Assembly: GCA_017613335.1 (NCBI GenBank)
Contig: JAGAEB010000004.1
Location: forward strand, 1 to 24,882
Direction: 5' to 3'
Source of the DNA: Methanosarcinaceae archaeon
Lineage (GTDB): Archaea; Halobacteriota; Methanosarcinia; Methanosarcinales; Methanosarcinaceae
Length of the DNA: 24,882 bases
Of the stretch, positions 1-7,747 are shown piece after piece. The notes under the pieces are model-generated. The model searched no databases and was not told the DNA's origin. It saw only the letters and a list, made by a program, of their open reading frames with translations. The position numbers and the translations under genes were made by a program. Within the stretch, counting starts at the first letter, position 1. Each line of letters begins with the position of its first letter.

Positions 1-21
1 CAAATTAAATACATATGAAAA

Positions 22-93
22 GAGAAAAGTCTGTAAGATGAGAAAAGTCTGTAAGATGAGAAAAGTCTGTAAGATGAGAAAAGTCTGTAAGAT
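22..93. repeat. 18-bp tandem repeat, four copies
   Basis: Four identical consecutive copies of the 18-base unit GAGAAAAGTCTGTAAGAT occupy this stretch, followed by a partial fifth copy (GAGAAA). There are no spacers, so it is not a CRISPR array. It lies beyond the 3' end of the lipoprotein gene. The rest of 1-311 holds a strong hairpin at 197-237 and no convincing gene; the open frames across it lack a plausible start signal. Confidence 0.95.
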
Positions 94-196
94 GAGAAAT
101 GACGTGAATAATAAAAGGATCGCATGAGACAGAAGGCAAAAAAAGATCGCACCGGTCAGCGGAAAATACAGGCTGCGGGAAAAAAGCTGTGCCTGT

Positions 197-237
197 GTGA
201 AGCTGCCGCGTTCTTCTGCAGAATGCGACAGCTTCAC
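197..237 (-). terminator. Long hairpin, probable terminator of the lipoprotein gene
   Basis: Arms GTGAAGCTG (197-205) and CAGCTTCAC (229-237) are perfectly complementary. The pairing continues inward as CGC/GCG and TTCT/AGAA with one mismatch and one wobble, around a five-base loop. It lies about 75 bases past the stop of the minus-strand lipoprotein gene. On that strand a run of six T follows roughly ten bases later (181-187 region). The position fits a 3'-end signal; a role in RNA stability is equally possible. Confidence 0.5.
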
Positions 238-311
238 GGAAAATCTGTCCGGATGTATTTAGGATTTCCGGGTCTTCTGTCCCCGTTTTCCTTCCGGTTT
301 TCATCGGCAGT

Positions 312-962
312 TCATCCGACTCTCGTCAGCGTGTAGAGAAGAGCGCCGGATGTCGTGTACTGAAGTGTGTTTTCGTTCTGGAAAACAGCTTTTGCGGAAT
401 TGTAGCCGTCATCATCGTAGATCAGATACGTGCTTCCTTCCTGCTTCCAGGTCTTGGTGAGTCCCGGAGCATCGCGGTAGTTGACGATGACTTTTCCGTC
501 ATCGCTGAAGATGAGCTGCATTTTTCCGTTGCGGTCATAGCCTTCCCATGTTCCGATGATGTTTCCGGCCTGGGCGTTGTTTCTGGAGAGTGAATAGAGG
601 ACTGCGCCGGATGTGGCATACTGGATCGTGTTGTCGTTCTGGAAAGTGACGTTGGCGGAATTGTAACCGTCGGCGTCGTAGATCCGGTAAGTCTTTCCGT
701 CAAGCGTCCAGGTTTTCAGAAGAGCCGGCTGATCGCGGAAGTTCACGGAAACCGTCCCGTTGTCATAGAAAACGAGCTGCATGTTTCCGCCGCGCTCATA
801 ACCGTCCCAGACACCGAGGATCGGGTCGTCCTTCGCGTCAGCGGAAGACGGTGTGTCTTCGGCGCCGGACGGCTGTTTATCATCATTGTTTCCCACGCAG
901 CCGGCGAAAGAAACGCCGACGGCAAGGATGAGGAGCAATACAAGGATCTGAGTGAATTTCAT
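312..962 (-). CDS. Two-domain secreted lipoprotein
   Basis: This 216-residue protein begins with a hydrophobic signal (residues 4-20) ending in the lipobox FAGC, so Cys22 is the likely lipid anchor. A short Asp/Ser/Pro-rich linker follows. Then come two tandem copies of one roughly 80-residue beta-rich domain (about 48-127 and 135-214). Both copies share G-x-W-(D/E)-G-Y, MQL(V/I)F, KTW, Y-x-IYD-x-DGYNSA and the end QY-TSGA-LY-L-R. The fold may be lipocalin-like, but I do not recognise a named family or function. The start has an ideal GAGGTG ribosome site at 968-973 and a TATA box at 993-1002, so it is probably a single-gene transcript. It faces away from hemA, and nothing links it to tetrapyrrole synthesis. 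Confidence 0.85.
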   Translation of the reverse strand: MKFTQILVLLLILAVGVSFAGCVGNNDDKQPSGAEDTPSSADAKDDPILGVWDGYERGGNMQLVFYDNGTVSVNFRDQPALLKTWTLDGKTYRIYDADGYNSANVTFQNDNTIQYATSGAVLYSLSRNNAQAGNIIGTWEGYDRNGKMQLIFSDDGKVIVNYRDAPGLTKTWKQEGSTYLIYDDDGYNSAKAVFQNENTLQYTTSGALLYTLTRVG

Positions 963-992
963 AAAAACACCTCAGCAAATAAACGACTGCAA

Positions 993-1002
993 CATATAAA
1001 AA
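993..1002 (-). promoter_or_regulatory. TATA box of the lipoprotein gene
   Basis: On the minus strand this reads TTTTTATATG, close to the archaeal TATA consensus. Transcription would start near 970-975, leaving a very short leader that contains the GAGGTG ribosome site before the ATG at 962. Confidence 0.55.
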
Positions 1003-1080
1003 GAGTTTTTCATAACATAATGAGAGTTCTGAAAAAAATCAGAGATACGGGAATGTCATAAAAATACGGAAGGGAGAAGA

Positions 1081-1252
1081 ACAAAGGGAGAAGACGGAAA
1101 GGAACAGGAGACAAAGGGAGAAGACGGAAAGGAACAGGACAAAGGAAGAAGACGGAAAGGTGCAGGACAAAGGGAGAAGACGGGAAGGAACAGGACAAAG
1201 GAAGAAGACGGAAAGGAGCAGGAGACAAAGGGAGAATACGGAAAAAAGCAGG
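1081..1252. repeat. Homopurine 28-bp tandem repeat, six copies
   Basis: Six copies of a 28-base unit begin at 1081, 1111, 1139, 1167, 1195 and 1225. Each starts ACAAAGG and ends GCAGG or ACAGG, with a few substitutions. Two copies carry an extra two bases between units. The plus strand is almost pure purine, so the tract is strongly strand-asymmetric. It fills most of the 963-1393 gap between the divergent lipoprotein and hemA genes. Open frames across its minus strand encode only Phe/Leu/Ser/Pro repeats and are not genes. The remainder (1253-1393) must hold the hemA promoter, but I see no clear TATA box there; the best candidate is a weak ATTTATCACATATAC at about 1298-1312. Confidence 0.93.
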
Positions 1253-1393
1253 AACAGAGATGCCGGAAGGCCGAAGACGTTCTGTTTTGGGTTAGATTTA
1301 TCACATATACAGACGTTTGTGTATCGGTTTTGATCCGGAGGATCCCCGTCGTCCGGTGTAATCTTAAAACACAATCAGGAATGGTCGGTTTTC

Positions 1394-2755
1394 ATGAATG
1401 AGATATCAAGCATGGTCATCTCCCATAAGAAGGCAACGATTGCCGAAATGGAATCTGCATGGAATCAGAGTGCAGAGGACCTGATGAAAAAACTTTATGA
1501 TGATGAGCATGTTTACGAATGTGTTATTTTAAAAACGTGCAACCGCGCGGAAGTCTACATTGTTTCCGAGAAAGGAAGCAGTTCTCTTTTCAGATTTGCG
1601 AAAGATCTGGGTGTTTCTTCCAATATCGTTGAATTCTATGATAACGATGAATCCGTCCTCCATCTTCTCAGGCTTGCCTGCGGTCTTGAATCCATGATCG
1701 TCGGTGAAGACCAGATCCTCGGGCAGATCAAAGGTGCTTACAGCCTTGCCGTCAAACACAGGACGATCGGAAAGATCCTTGATACGGCCTTCACGAAAGC
1801 CATCCAGGTCGGAAAACGCGCCAGGACCGAGACGATGATCAACAAAGGATCAGTGTCTATCGGATCAGCCGCCGTCGAACTGGCAGAAGACTGCCTCGGC
1901 GGTCTTGACGGAAAGAAGATCCTCGTCGTCGGTGTCGGTGAAATGGGCGTCCTTGTCGCAAAGGCGCTGGCGGATAAAGATCTGGAAGGCATCTATATCT
2001 CCAACAGGACATTTCAGAAAGCCAAAGATCTGGCATACGAACTCGGCGGCGAAGCGATCCAGTTCGATGACATGCCGGCGTATCTCGACAAAGCCGACGT
2101 CGTGATCAGCGCGACCGGCGCGCCTCACTATGTCATCACGAAAGACAAAGTCGAAGCTGCCATGAAAACCAGAAACGGAAAGCCGCTCTTCCTGGTCGAT
2201 ATCGCCAATCCGCGCGACATCGAAGAAAGTGTCGGAGAGATCGAAAACGTCACGCTCTGCAACATCGACAACCTGAGCGTCATCAGCAAAAAGACTCTCG
2301 AGACACGCAAAAACGAAGCGGTCAAGGTCATGGCGATCATCGAAGAAGAGACGGAACTTCTCAAAAAGCAGTTCAAACACAGAAAAGCAGACCGCCTCAT
2401 CTCGGAACTTTACCGCAATGTGTATGCGATCCGGGAAGAAGAAAAAGAAAAAGCCGTCACGAAGCTGAGCGTGAGACACACGATCGGCGACTATGAACAG
2501 AATGTTCTTGAGAAACTGACCCATGCCATCGCCAACCAGGTCCTGGCTGAACCGACGAAAATGCTCCGTTATGCCGCAGAGCAGGATGACGACCGCCTGC
2601 TTGAAGCGGTTGCCGAGATCTTCGGCATCGACCACATACCGGTGCAGAAAGAAAAAGCCGTTTTTGATGACGAAGACGGCGAAAAAACAGACGTTCCTGA
2701 AGAAAAACGCGCTGAAGGCCTGAAATGTGCCTGTCCCCCGTCAGACGGACAATAA
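1394..2755 (+). CDS. hemA: Glutamyl-tRNA reductase
   Basis: The product reduces glutamyl-tRNA(Glu) with NADPH to glutamate-1-semialdehyde, the first committed step of C5 tetrapyrrole synthesis. The catalytic cysteine is visible at Cys49 in KTCNRAEVY. The family signature GEDQILGQIKGAY follows, then the NADPH-binding loop VVGVGEMG, then the C-terminal helical dimerisation region. At 453 residues it is slightly long; the last 35 or so residues form an acidic tail ending in an unusual CAC motif, probably not part of the catalytic fold. The ribosome site is weak (AGGA about 14 bases upstream). It leads the tetrapyrrole genes, with hemB-hemL 115 bases downstream. In a methanogen the product feeds F430, corrinoids and siroheme-type compounds. 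Confidence 0.96.
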   Translation: MNEISSMVISHKKATIAEMESAWNQSAEDLMKKLYDDEHVYECVILKTCNRAEVYIVSEKGSSSLFRFAKDLGVSSNIVEFYDNDESVLHLLRLACGLESMIVGEDQILGQIKGAYSLAVKHRTIGKILDTAFTKAIQVGKRARTETMINKGSVSIGSAAVELAEDCLGGLDGKKILVVGVGEMGVLVAKALADKDLEGIYISNRTFQKAKDLAYELGGEAIQFDDMPAYLDKADVVISATGAPHYVITKDKVEAAMKTRNGKPLFLVDIANPRDIEESVGEIENVTLCNIDNLSVISKKTLETRKNEAVKVMAIIEEETELLKKQFKHRKADRLISELYRNVYAIREEEKEKAVTKLSVRHTIGDYEQNVLEKLTHAIANQVLAEPTKMLRYAAEQDDDRLLEAVAEIFGIDHIPVQKEKAVFDDEDGEKTDVPEEKRAEGLKCACPPSDGQ

Positions 2756-2870
2756 AGAAACGGACGGAAGGAACGTCATGATCGTATTCATGAAGATCAC
2801 AAAAATGATGATGACGACATTATATTGAAACCTGATCGTGAAGCAGCATTATGGAAATCAGAGGGTGAAC
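2756..2870 (+). other. hemA-hemB spacer with TATA-like site and tiny ORF
   Basis: This spacer carries a TATA-like CATTATATTG at 2818-2827, about 45-50 bases before the chosen hemB start, so hemB-hemL may have its own promoter in addition to read-through from hemA. A 16-codon frame at 2778-2828 (MIVFMKITK start) follows a purine-rich GGAAGGAA. It could be a leader peptide but is more likely chance. Confidence 0.25.
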
Positions 2871-5186
2871 ATGTTTCCTGAAACAAGAATGAGAAGACTG
2901 AGAAACGGAAAGATCAAAGACATGGTCCGTGAGACCTCTCTTTCTGTCAATGACCTGATCTATCCGCTTTTTATCAATGAAACGATCGACGAGAAAAAAG
3001 AAGTGCCTTCCATGCCGGGTGTTTTCAACTGGCCGCTGTCGATGGCTGCGGATGCGGTGAAAGAAGCAGTCGATCTGGGCATTCCGGCCGTCCTTCTTTT
3101 CGGCATCCCGAAAGAAAAAGACCCCGAAGGACACCAGGCGTACGGCGAACATGCCGTCGTTCAGGAAGCGACCCGCCGCATCAAGGAAGCTTTCGGAAAA
3201 GACATCATCGTCATCACGGATCTGTGCATGTGTGAATACACGAGTCACGGCCACTGCGGCATCATCGATGAGAAAACGAAAGACGTCGATAACGATCTCA
3301 CACTGCCGCTCCTCGGCAAGATCGCCGTCAGCCAGGCAGAAGCCGGCGCAGATATCATCGCGCCGTCAGGCATGATGGACGGCATGATCGAAGCGATCAG
3401 GACTGCGCTTGATGATGCGGGCTTTACGAATATCCCGATCATGTCCTATTCCGCCAAATACGCTTCCTGCTATTACGGTCCGTTCCGTGACGCCGCAGAA
3501 TCCGGTTTCTCCTTCGGTGACAGAACAGGTTATCAGATGGATCCCGCCAACGGAGACGAAGCTGTCCGTGAAACGGAGCTTGACGTTTTCGAAGGTGCCG
3601 ACATAATCATGGTAAAGCCCGGCATGCCTTATCTGGATATCCTCCGCAGGCTCAGAGAGGAATTCAGCATGCCGACGGCCGTCTATCAGGTCAGCGGCGA
3701 ATATGCCATGATCAAAGCCGCCGCACAGAACGGCTGGCTGGATGAAAAGAAAGCTGTCAGGGAAGCCATGATCTGCTTCAAAAGAGCCGGCGCAGACATG
3801 ATCATCACTTATTACGCCAAAGAAGTCGCCCGGATGCTCAGGGAAGAGAAGCGATCCGGAAAAGGAAATCGAAAAAACAGATCCGGAAAAGACAGAAAAG
3901 AAAAAGAGATCAGAGGAAGAATCATGGATTTTGAAAAATCGAAAGAACTGTATGAAAGAGCCAAAGGCCTGATCCCGGGCGGTGTCAGCAGTCCGGTCAG
4001 AGCGATCAGACCGTTTCCGTTCTACACGGCGTCCGCGAAAGGATCCAGACTCTATGATGCTGACGGCAATGAACTCATCGATTACTGTCTGGCCTACGGC
4101 CCGGCGATCCTCGGCCACGCGCATCCGGTCCTGAAAGATGCGATCGCAGGACAGCTGGATAACGGCTGGCTCTACGGAACGCCGTCCGAACTTGAAGTGA
4201 AGCTGGCGGAACGGATCTCGGGACTGTATCCGTCCGTTGAGATGATGCGTTTCGTGTCGACCGGAACGGAAGCGACCATGAGCGCGATCCGTCTGGCCCG
4301 CGGTTTTACGGGAAGAGACAAGATCATCAAGATCGAAGGCGGTTTCCACGGCGCGCACGATGCCGTTCTTGTCAAAGCGGGATCCGGCGCGACGACGCAC
4401 GGCGAGCCCAATTCTCCGGGAATCCCGGCGGATGTGACGAAGAACACGCTTCAGGCGCCGTATAACGACATAGAAGTCATGACGGACATCATTGAAAAGA
4501 ACAGATCGGATCTGGCAGCCGTCATCATCGAGCCGGTGATGGGAAACATCGGCACTGTTCTTCCGAAAGAAAATTATCTTAAAGATCTCCGGAAAGTGAC
4601 TGAAGAAAATGATGTCCTCCTCATTTTCGATGAAGTGATCACGGGATGCCGTCTTTCGATGGGCGGCGCGCAGAAGTATTTCGGCGTCAGGCCCGATCTG
4701 ACGACGCTCGGAAAGATCGTCGGCGGCGGTATGCCGGTCGGTGTTTTCGGCGGCAGGAAAGAGATCATGGAAATGATCTCGCCGCAGGGGCCTGTCTACC
4801 AGGCAGGTACTTTCAGCGGACATCCGGCCTCGATGGCGGCCGGACTTGCCATGCTCGATTTCATGGAAAAGAACAACGTCTGCGAAACGCTCAACGCCCG
4901 CGGCGACGCATTCAGAAAAGCGCTTTCTGACATCGTTTCTGATAAAAAGAAGGATTATTTCGTCGGCGGCATCTCCTCGATGTTCACGATCTTTTTCGGA
5001 GAGGAGCCGCACAATTATCAGGATGTCCTGAAATGCGATGCCGCCGGATATATGGAATTCTTCAGGAAAATGCTTAACAGGGGAATTTTCCTCCCGCCGT
5101 CGCAGTTCGAGACGAATTTCATTTCATTCGCGCACACGGAAGAGGACTTCCGGGAAACGGAAGAGGCTGTCGCAGACTGTCTCTGA
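2871..5186 (+). CDS. hemB-hemL: Fused porphobilinogen synthase and glutamate-1-semialdehyde aminomutase
   Basis: One uninterrupted frame carries two enzymes. Residues 1 to about 323 are porphobilinogen synthase: zinc-site cysteines in DLCMCEYTSHGHCG (119, 121, 129), and active-site lysines in SYSAKYASCYYGPFRD (Lys196) and MVKPGMPY (Lys249). Residues 352-771 are a complete 420-residue glutamate-1-semialdehyde 2,1-aminomutase, with the PLP lysine in LGKIVGGG (Lys615), FDEVITGCR and GGFHGAHDAV. A Lys/Arg/Glu-rich linker of about 28 residues joins them. The aminomutase makes 5-aminolevulinate from the HemA product, and the synthase condenses two of these. I chose ATG 2871, 33 bases inside the longest frame (GTG 2838), because it has a close GGGTGA site and the family's N-terminus (MFPETRMRRL). 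An internal ATG at 3924, preceded by AGAGG, is the likely old hemL start and may still be used. Spacing to hemC is 29 bases. Confidence 0.93.
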   Translation: MFPETRMRRLRNGKIKDMVRETSLSVNDLIYPLFINETIDEKKEVPSMPGVFNWPLSMAADAVKEAVDLGIPAVLLFGIPKEKDPEGHQAYGEHAVVQEATRRIKEAFGKDIIVITDLCMCEYTSHGHCGIIDEKTKDVDNDLTLPLLGKIAVSQAEAGADIIAPSGMMDGMIEAIRTALDDAGFTNIPIMSYSAKYASCYYGPFRDAAESGFSFGDRTGYQMDPANGDEAVRETELDVFEGADIIMVKPGMPYLDILRRLREEFSMPTAVYQVSGEYAMIKAAAQNGWLDEKKAVREAMICFKRAGADMIITYYAKEVARMLREEKRSGKGNRKNRSGKDRKEKEIRGRIMDFEKSKELYERAKGLIPGGVSSPVRAIRPFPFYTASAKGSRLYDADGNELIDYCLAYGPAILGHAHPVLKDAIAGQLDNGWLYGTPSELEVKLAERISGLYPSVEMMRFVSTGTEATMSAIRLARGFTGRDKIIKIEGGFHGAHDAVLVKAGSGATTHGEPNSPGIPADVTKNTLQAPYNDIEVMTDIIEKNRSDLAAVIIEPVMGNIGTVLPKENYLKDLRKVTEENDVLLIFDEVITGCRLSMGGAQKYFGVRPDLTTLGKIVGGGMPVGVFGGRKEIMEMISPQGPVYQAGTFSGHPASMAAGLAMLDFMEKNNVCETLNARGDAFRKALSDIVSDKKKDYFVGGISSMFTIFFGEEPHNYQDVLKCDAAGYMEFFRKMLNRGIFLPPSQFETNFISFAHTEEDFRETEEAVADCL

Positions 5187-5215
5187 TCCCGGGAAAATAA
5201 AACTGAGGAAAAATC

Positions 5216-6169
5216 ATGATCATCGGAACACGCGGCAGCAATCTTGCCCTGACACAGACGAGACATGTCGCAAAACTGCTTGAAGAAAAAGGGTTCGTAA
5301 CGGGTGAAAAGATCATTAAGACGGACGGTGACCGTTTCACGGACAGACCGCTCTATCAGGTATCGAGCGGCGTCGGCGCTTTTGTCAGGGAACTTGATGA
5401 GATCATGGTCTCTGACGGCATCGAGATCGCCGTTCACTCCATGAAGGATCTGCCGACGGAAAGACCGCCGCAGCTCATCACCGCCGCTGTCATCAAAAGA
5501 GATTCGCCTTTCGATGTCCTTCTCACGAAAGACGGAAAGACGATCGATGAAATGCCTCCGGGCTCCGTCATCGGAACGAGTTCTCTGCGCCGGAAGGCGC
5601 AGCTTCTCCGCTACAGAGGCGATCTCGTGATCAAAGACCTGCGCGGCAATATCGACACGCGTCTCCGGAAACTCGATGAAGGGCAGTACGACGGGATCAT
5701 TCTGGCAGAGGCCGGTCTTGAAAGGATGGGCTGGGACCACATCGTCAGGACGAGGCTTCCGATCGATGATTTCTGTCCGTCTCCGAATCAGGGAACGGTC
5801 GCCGTCGTGGCTCTGGCAGGAACGCCTGCCGTCGAGGCTGTTTCTCTTCTGAACGATAAGAACTCCGAGATAGAGACCGCGATCGAAAGGCTCGTCGTCA
5901 GAGACCTCGAAGGCGGCTGCACGACGCCGATCGGCGCTTTTGCGAAATTCGACGCCAACGGAAAGACGATCTTCGTCCGCGCGGAAGTCCTCTCCGTCGA
6001 CGGTTCCAGAAGCATCCGCATCTCGGAACACATCCTCGCCGACAACTGGCAGGAAAAAGCCGCAGAACTCGGAAAACAGCTCGCTGCATCCGGCGGAAAA
6101 GATCTCGCCGAAGAAGCGATCGAATACATAAGGGTTCAGAAAGAAGCCAAAAACGCCGGAAAAGAATGA
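5216..6169 (+). CDS. hemC: Hydroxymethylbilane synthase
   Basis: Also called porphobilinogen deaminase, it polymerises four porphobilinogens into hydroxymethylbilane in the cytoplasm. The 317-residue length is normal. It opens with the typical GTRGSNLALTQT and has HSMKDLP, the catalytic aspartate in SPFDVLL (Asp100), TSSLRRKAQLL and DLRGNIDTRL. The dipyrromethane cofactor cysteine is Cys235 in LEGGCTTPIGAF. The start has an upstream TGAGGA ribosome site. It is the last gene of the tetrapyrrole run. Uroporphyrinogen-III synthase (hemD), often next in methanogens, is not found here. A U-rich tract directly follows the stop codon. Confidence 0.97.
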   Translation: MIIGTRGSNLALTQTRHVAKLLEEKGFVTGEKIIKTDGDRFTDRPLYQVSSGVGAFVRELDEIMVSDGIEIAVHSMKDLPTERPPQLITAAVIKRDSPFDVLLTKDGKTIDEMPPGSVIGTSSLRRKAQLLRYRGDLVIKDLRGNIDTRLRKLDEGQYDGIILAEAGLERMGWDHIVRTRLPIDDFCPSPNQGTVAVVALAGTPAVEAVSLLNDKNSEIETAIERLVVRDLEGGCTTPIGAFAKFDANGKTIFVRAEVLSVDGSRSIRISEHILADNWQEKAAELGKQLAASGGKDLAEEAIEYIRVQKEAKNAGKE

Positions 6170-6180
6170 CCGGAAGAAAG

Positions 6181-6195
6181 GATTTTCTTTTTTTA
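6181..6195 (+). terminator. U-rich terminator of the hem genes
   Basis: A pyrimidine run TTTTCTTTTTTT begins about 12 bases after the hemC stop. Archaeal RNA polymerase commonly terminates on such U-rich tracts without a hairpin, so this is the likely main end of the hem transcript. Confidence 0.55.
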
Positions 6196-6257
6196 AGGTA
6201 TGAAACCGGAAAAAGGATGAAAACAAAGTCATAAGACGGAAAAGTCATGAAAACAGG

Positions 6258-6291
6258 AAAACGCCCGGAAACGGGACGTCTTCCGTTTTCA
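6258..6291. terminator. Hairpin with GAAA tetraloop between convergent genes
   Basis: Outer arms GAAAACG (6258-6264) and CGTTTTC (6285-6291) enclose an inner hairpin CCCG-GAAA-CGGG (6265-6276) with a GNRA tetraloop. It sits between the convergent hemC and ATPase genes, so it may end or protect either transcript. Confidence 0.4.
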
Positions 6292-6312
6292 GGTCACCTC
6301 ATATTTTGTTTT

Positions 6313-6376
6313 CATACCCATTCCGTTTCATATCCGTTCCGTTTCATATCCGTTCCGTTTCATATCCATTCCGTTT
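6313..6376. repeat. 16-bp tandem repeat, four copies
   Basis: Four consecutive copies of a unit like CATATCCGTTCCGTTT begin at 6313, 6329, 6345 and 6361. The first and last copies differ at one or two positions. Degenerate CATAT(T/C) pieces continue up to the ATPase stop codon at 6406-6408. Confidence 0.9.
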
Positions 6377-6405
6377 CATATTGTATTCATATTTCATATC
6401 CCGTT

Positions 6406-7632
6406 TCATATTGTTTCCAGTGATTTTTCATCCAGCAGGAAATCCAGGATATTGATTTTTTTGTATCCGTTCCCGATATGTGTGAACGGGTCGTCATCCA
6501 TCGTGATGATGATTTTTTTGTATCCGTCATCGAGATGTCTGAAAGATCTTATCTCCTGTTCTTTTTTGGCAGGATCGGTGATACTGTAGGCAGACTGGAT
6601 GTAGTAAGTGTTTTTGGTGTCGGATGCGACGAAATCTATTTCTTTGTCGTTGTTTTTTCCGATGTCGACCATATATCCGCGTCTGACGAGTTCGATATAA
6701 ATAATATTTTCAAGAGCGTGTGTCGGTTCGATCTGCCGGAAATTGAGTTCGGCATTCCGGAGACCGATATCTGAGGCATAAAATTTATAGAGAGTTTTCA
6801 GATATTGCCTTCCGCGGACATCATAACGGCAGACTTTTCTGAACAGAAAAGAATCGCACAGATATGTCATGTAGTTTCCGACTGTTTCGGGCGAGATCGT
6901 CTTATGCCCGTTTGATTTCAGGGTGTCTGATATCTTTTTGGGGCTGATGACAGAGCCGATGGCTGAACAGACGAAATCGTAGACAGCGATGAAAGCATCT
7001 TCATTTCTTATGTTGTGCCTTTCGATGATGTCTTTGACGGCGATCGTGTTTCCGAGCATTTTCAGATAATCGATCTTGTCAGACGGATCCGGTTCGGTTG
7101 CCGCATAAGGAAAGCCGCCGTAGAGGAGATATTGGTTTAAAGCGTCTCTTTTGTCCCCTCCGACATAAGAATAATATTCCCGGAATGAAAGCGTGAAGAC
7201 GTGGATCTCAATACTGCGTCCGCGAAGAGCTGTACTGATGTCTTTTGAGAGAAGTTTTGAATTTGACCCTGTGATGTAAACGTCGCATTTTCTGTTTTTC
7301 AGACTGTTGACGAGATCTTCAAATCCGTCGACATACTGTATTTCATCGATCATGACATAATATTTCTGATCTGACGGATCATCCGTTATTTTTTCCAGTA
7401 TATGTCTGTACAGAGAATCCGCATTTCTCAGGGATTCGTTTTCTTTGTTTTCCAGATTGATCTTTATGATGTGGCTGTCGTCGATGCCGCATTCCAGAAG
7501 ATATCTGTAAAAAATATCAAAAAGAAGAACAGATTTACCGCAGCGTCTGACGCCGGTGATCACTTTGATTATGTCTTTGTCCTTCTGCCGGATCAGTTTT
7601 TCCAGATAAGCGGGCCTGTCGATGAGCGTCAT
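6406..7632 (-). CDS. AAA_14/DUF4143-type ATPase
   Basis: This 408-residue P-loop ATPase has Walker A GVRRCGKS (27-34), Walker B VMIDEIQ (Asp96-Glu97), a sensor-like YITGSNSKLLS near 120, and ALRGRSIEIHVFTLSFREYY. The C-terminal half (about 200-400) matches the DUF4143 arrangement, with a winged-helix-like segment (KKISDTLKSNGHKTISPETVGNY region) and a nuclease-like DIG-NNDKEIDFVA stretch. The family is very common in archaea and anaerobes. Its function is not established, and roles in DNA or toxin-antitoxin biology are only proposals. An AGGAGAT ribosome site precedes ATG 7632. A perfect 12-bp inverted repeat lies 75-115 bases upstream. It stands alone between repeat tracts, which fits an accessory gene. 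Confidence 0.92.
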   Translation of the reverse strand: MTLIDRPAYLEKLIRQKDKDIIKVITGVRRCGKSVLLFDIFYRYLLECGIDDSHIIKINLENKENESLRNADSLYRHILEKITDDPSDQKYYVMIDEIQYVDGFEDLVNSLKNRKCDVYITGSNSKLLSKDISTALRGRSIEIHVFTLSFREYYSYVGGDKRDALNQYLLYGGFPYAATEPDPSDKIDYLKMLGNTIAVKDIIERHNIRNEDAFIAVYDFVCSAIGSVISPKKISDTLKSNGHKTISPETVGNYMTYLCDSFLFRKVCRYDVRGRQYLKTLYKFYASDIGLRNAELNFRQIEPTHALENIIYIELVRRGYMVDIGKNNDKEIDFVASDTKNTYYIQSAYSITDPAKKEQEIRSFRHLDDGYKKIIITMDDDPFTHIGNGYKKINILDFLLDEKSLETI

Positions 7633-7706
7633 TTTTAATCTCCTGTATTCCCGGGGCGTTTGTCCTGTTTTATTCAGCAGGATTCTTTCCGATGAAGTTC
7701 AGACAG

Positions 7707-7747
7707 CTATCTGAAAAACTTCCGAAAATAAATACTTTTTCAGATAG
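7707..7747 (-). promoter_or_regulatory. 12-bp inverted repeat around a TATA-like box
   Basis: Arms CTATCTGAAAAA (7707-7718) and TTTTTCAGATAG (7736-7747) are perfect complements. The 17-base loop reads GTATTTATTTTCGG on the minus strand and is TATA-like. This is where a promoter for the ATPase gene (ATG 7632) would lie, so it could be an operator. It could also act as an RNA hairpin at the 3' end of the upstream leuA transcript. Confidence 0.45.

Noticed and set aside
22..93. Possible CRISPR array
   Set aside because: The repeats are directly adjacent with no unique spacers; the same holds for the tracts at 1081, 6313 and 7842.
1010..1374. Minus-strand frames encoding Phe/Leu/Ser/Pro-rich repeats
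   Set aside because: They are translations of the homopurine tandem repeat, occur in several frames at once, and have no credible start signal.
3366..5012. 548-residue minus-strand frame
   Set aside because: It is antisense to hemB-hemL, whose active-site motifs are certain, and its composition (Arg/Asp/His/Phe-rich) is typical of an antisense shadow.
5018..6232. 404-residue minus-strand frame over hemC
   Set aside because: hemC is intact on the plus strand with its cofactor cysteine; this frame has no recognisable domain.
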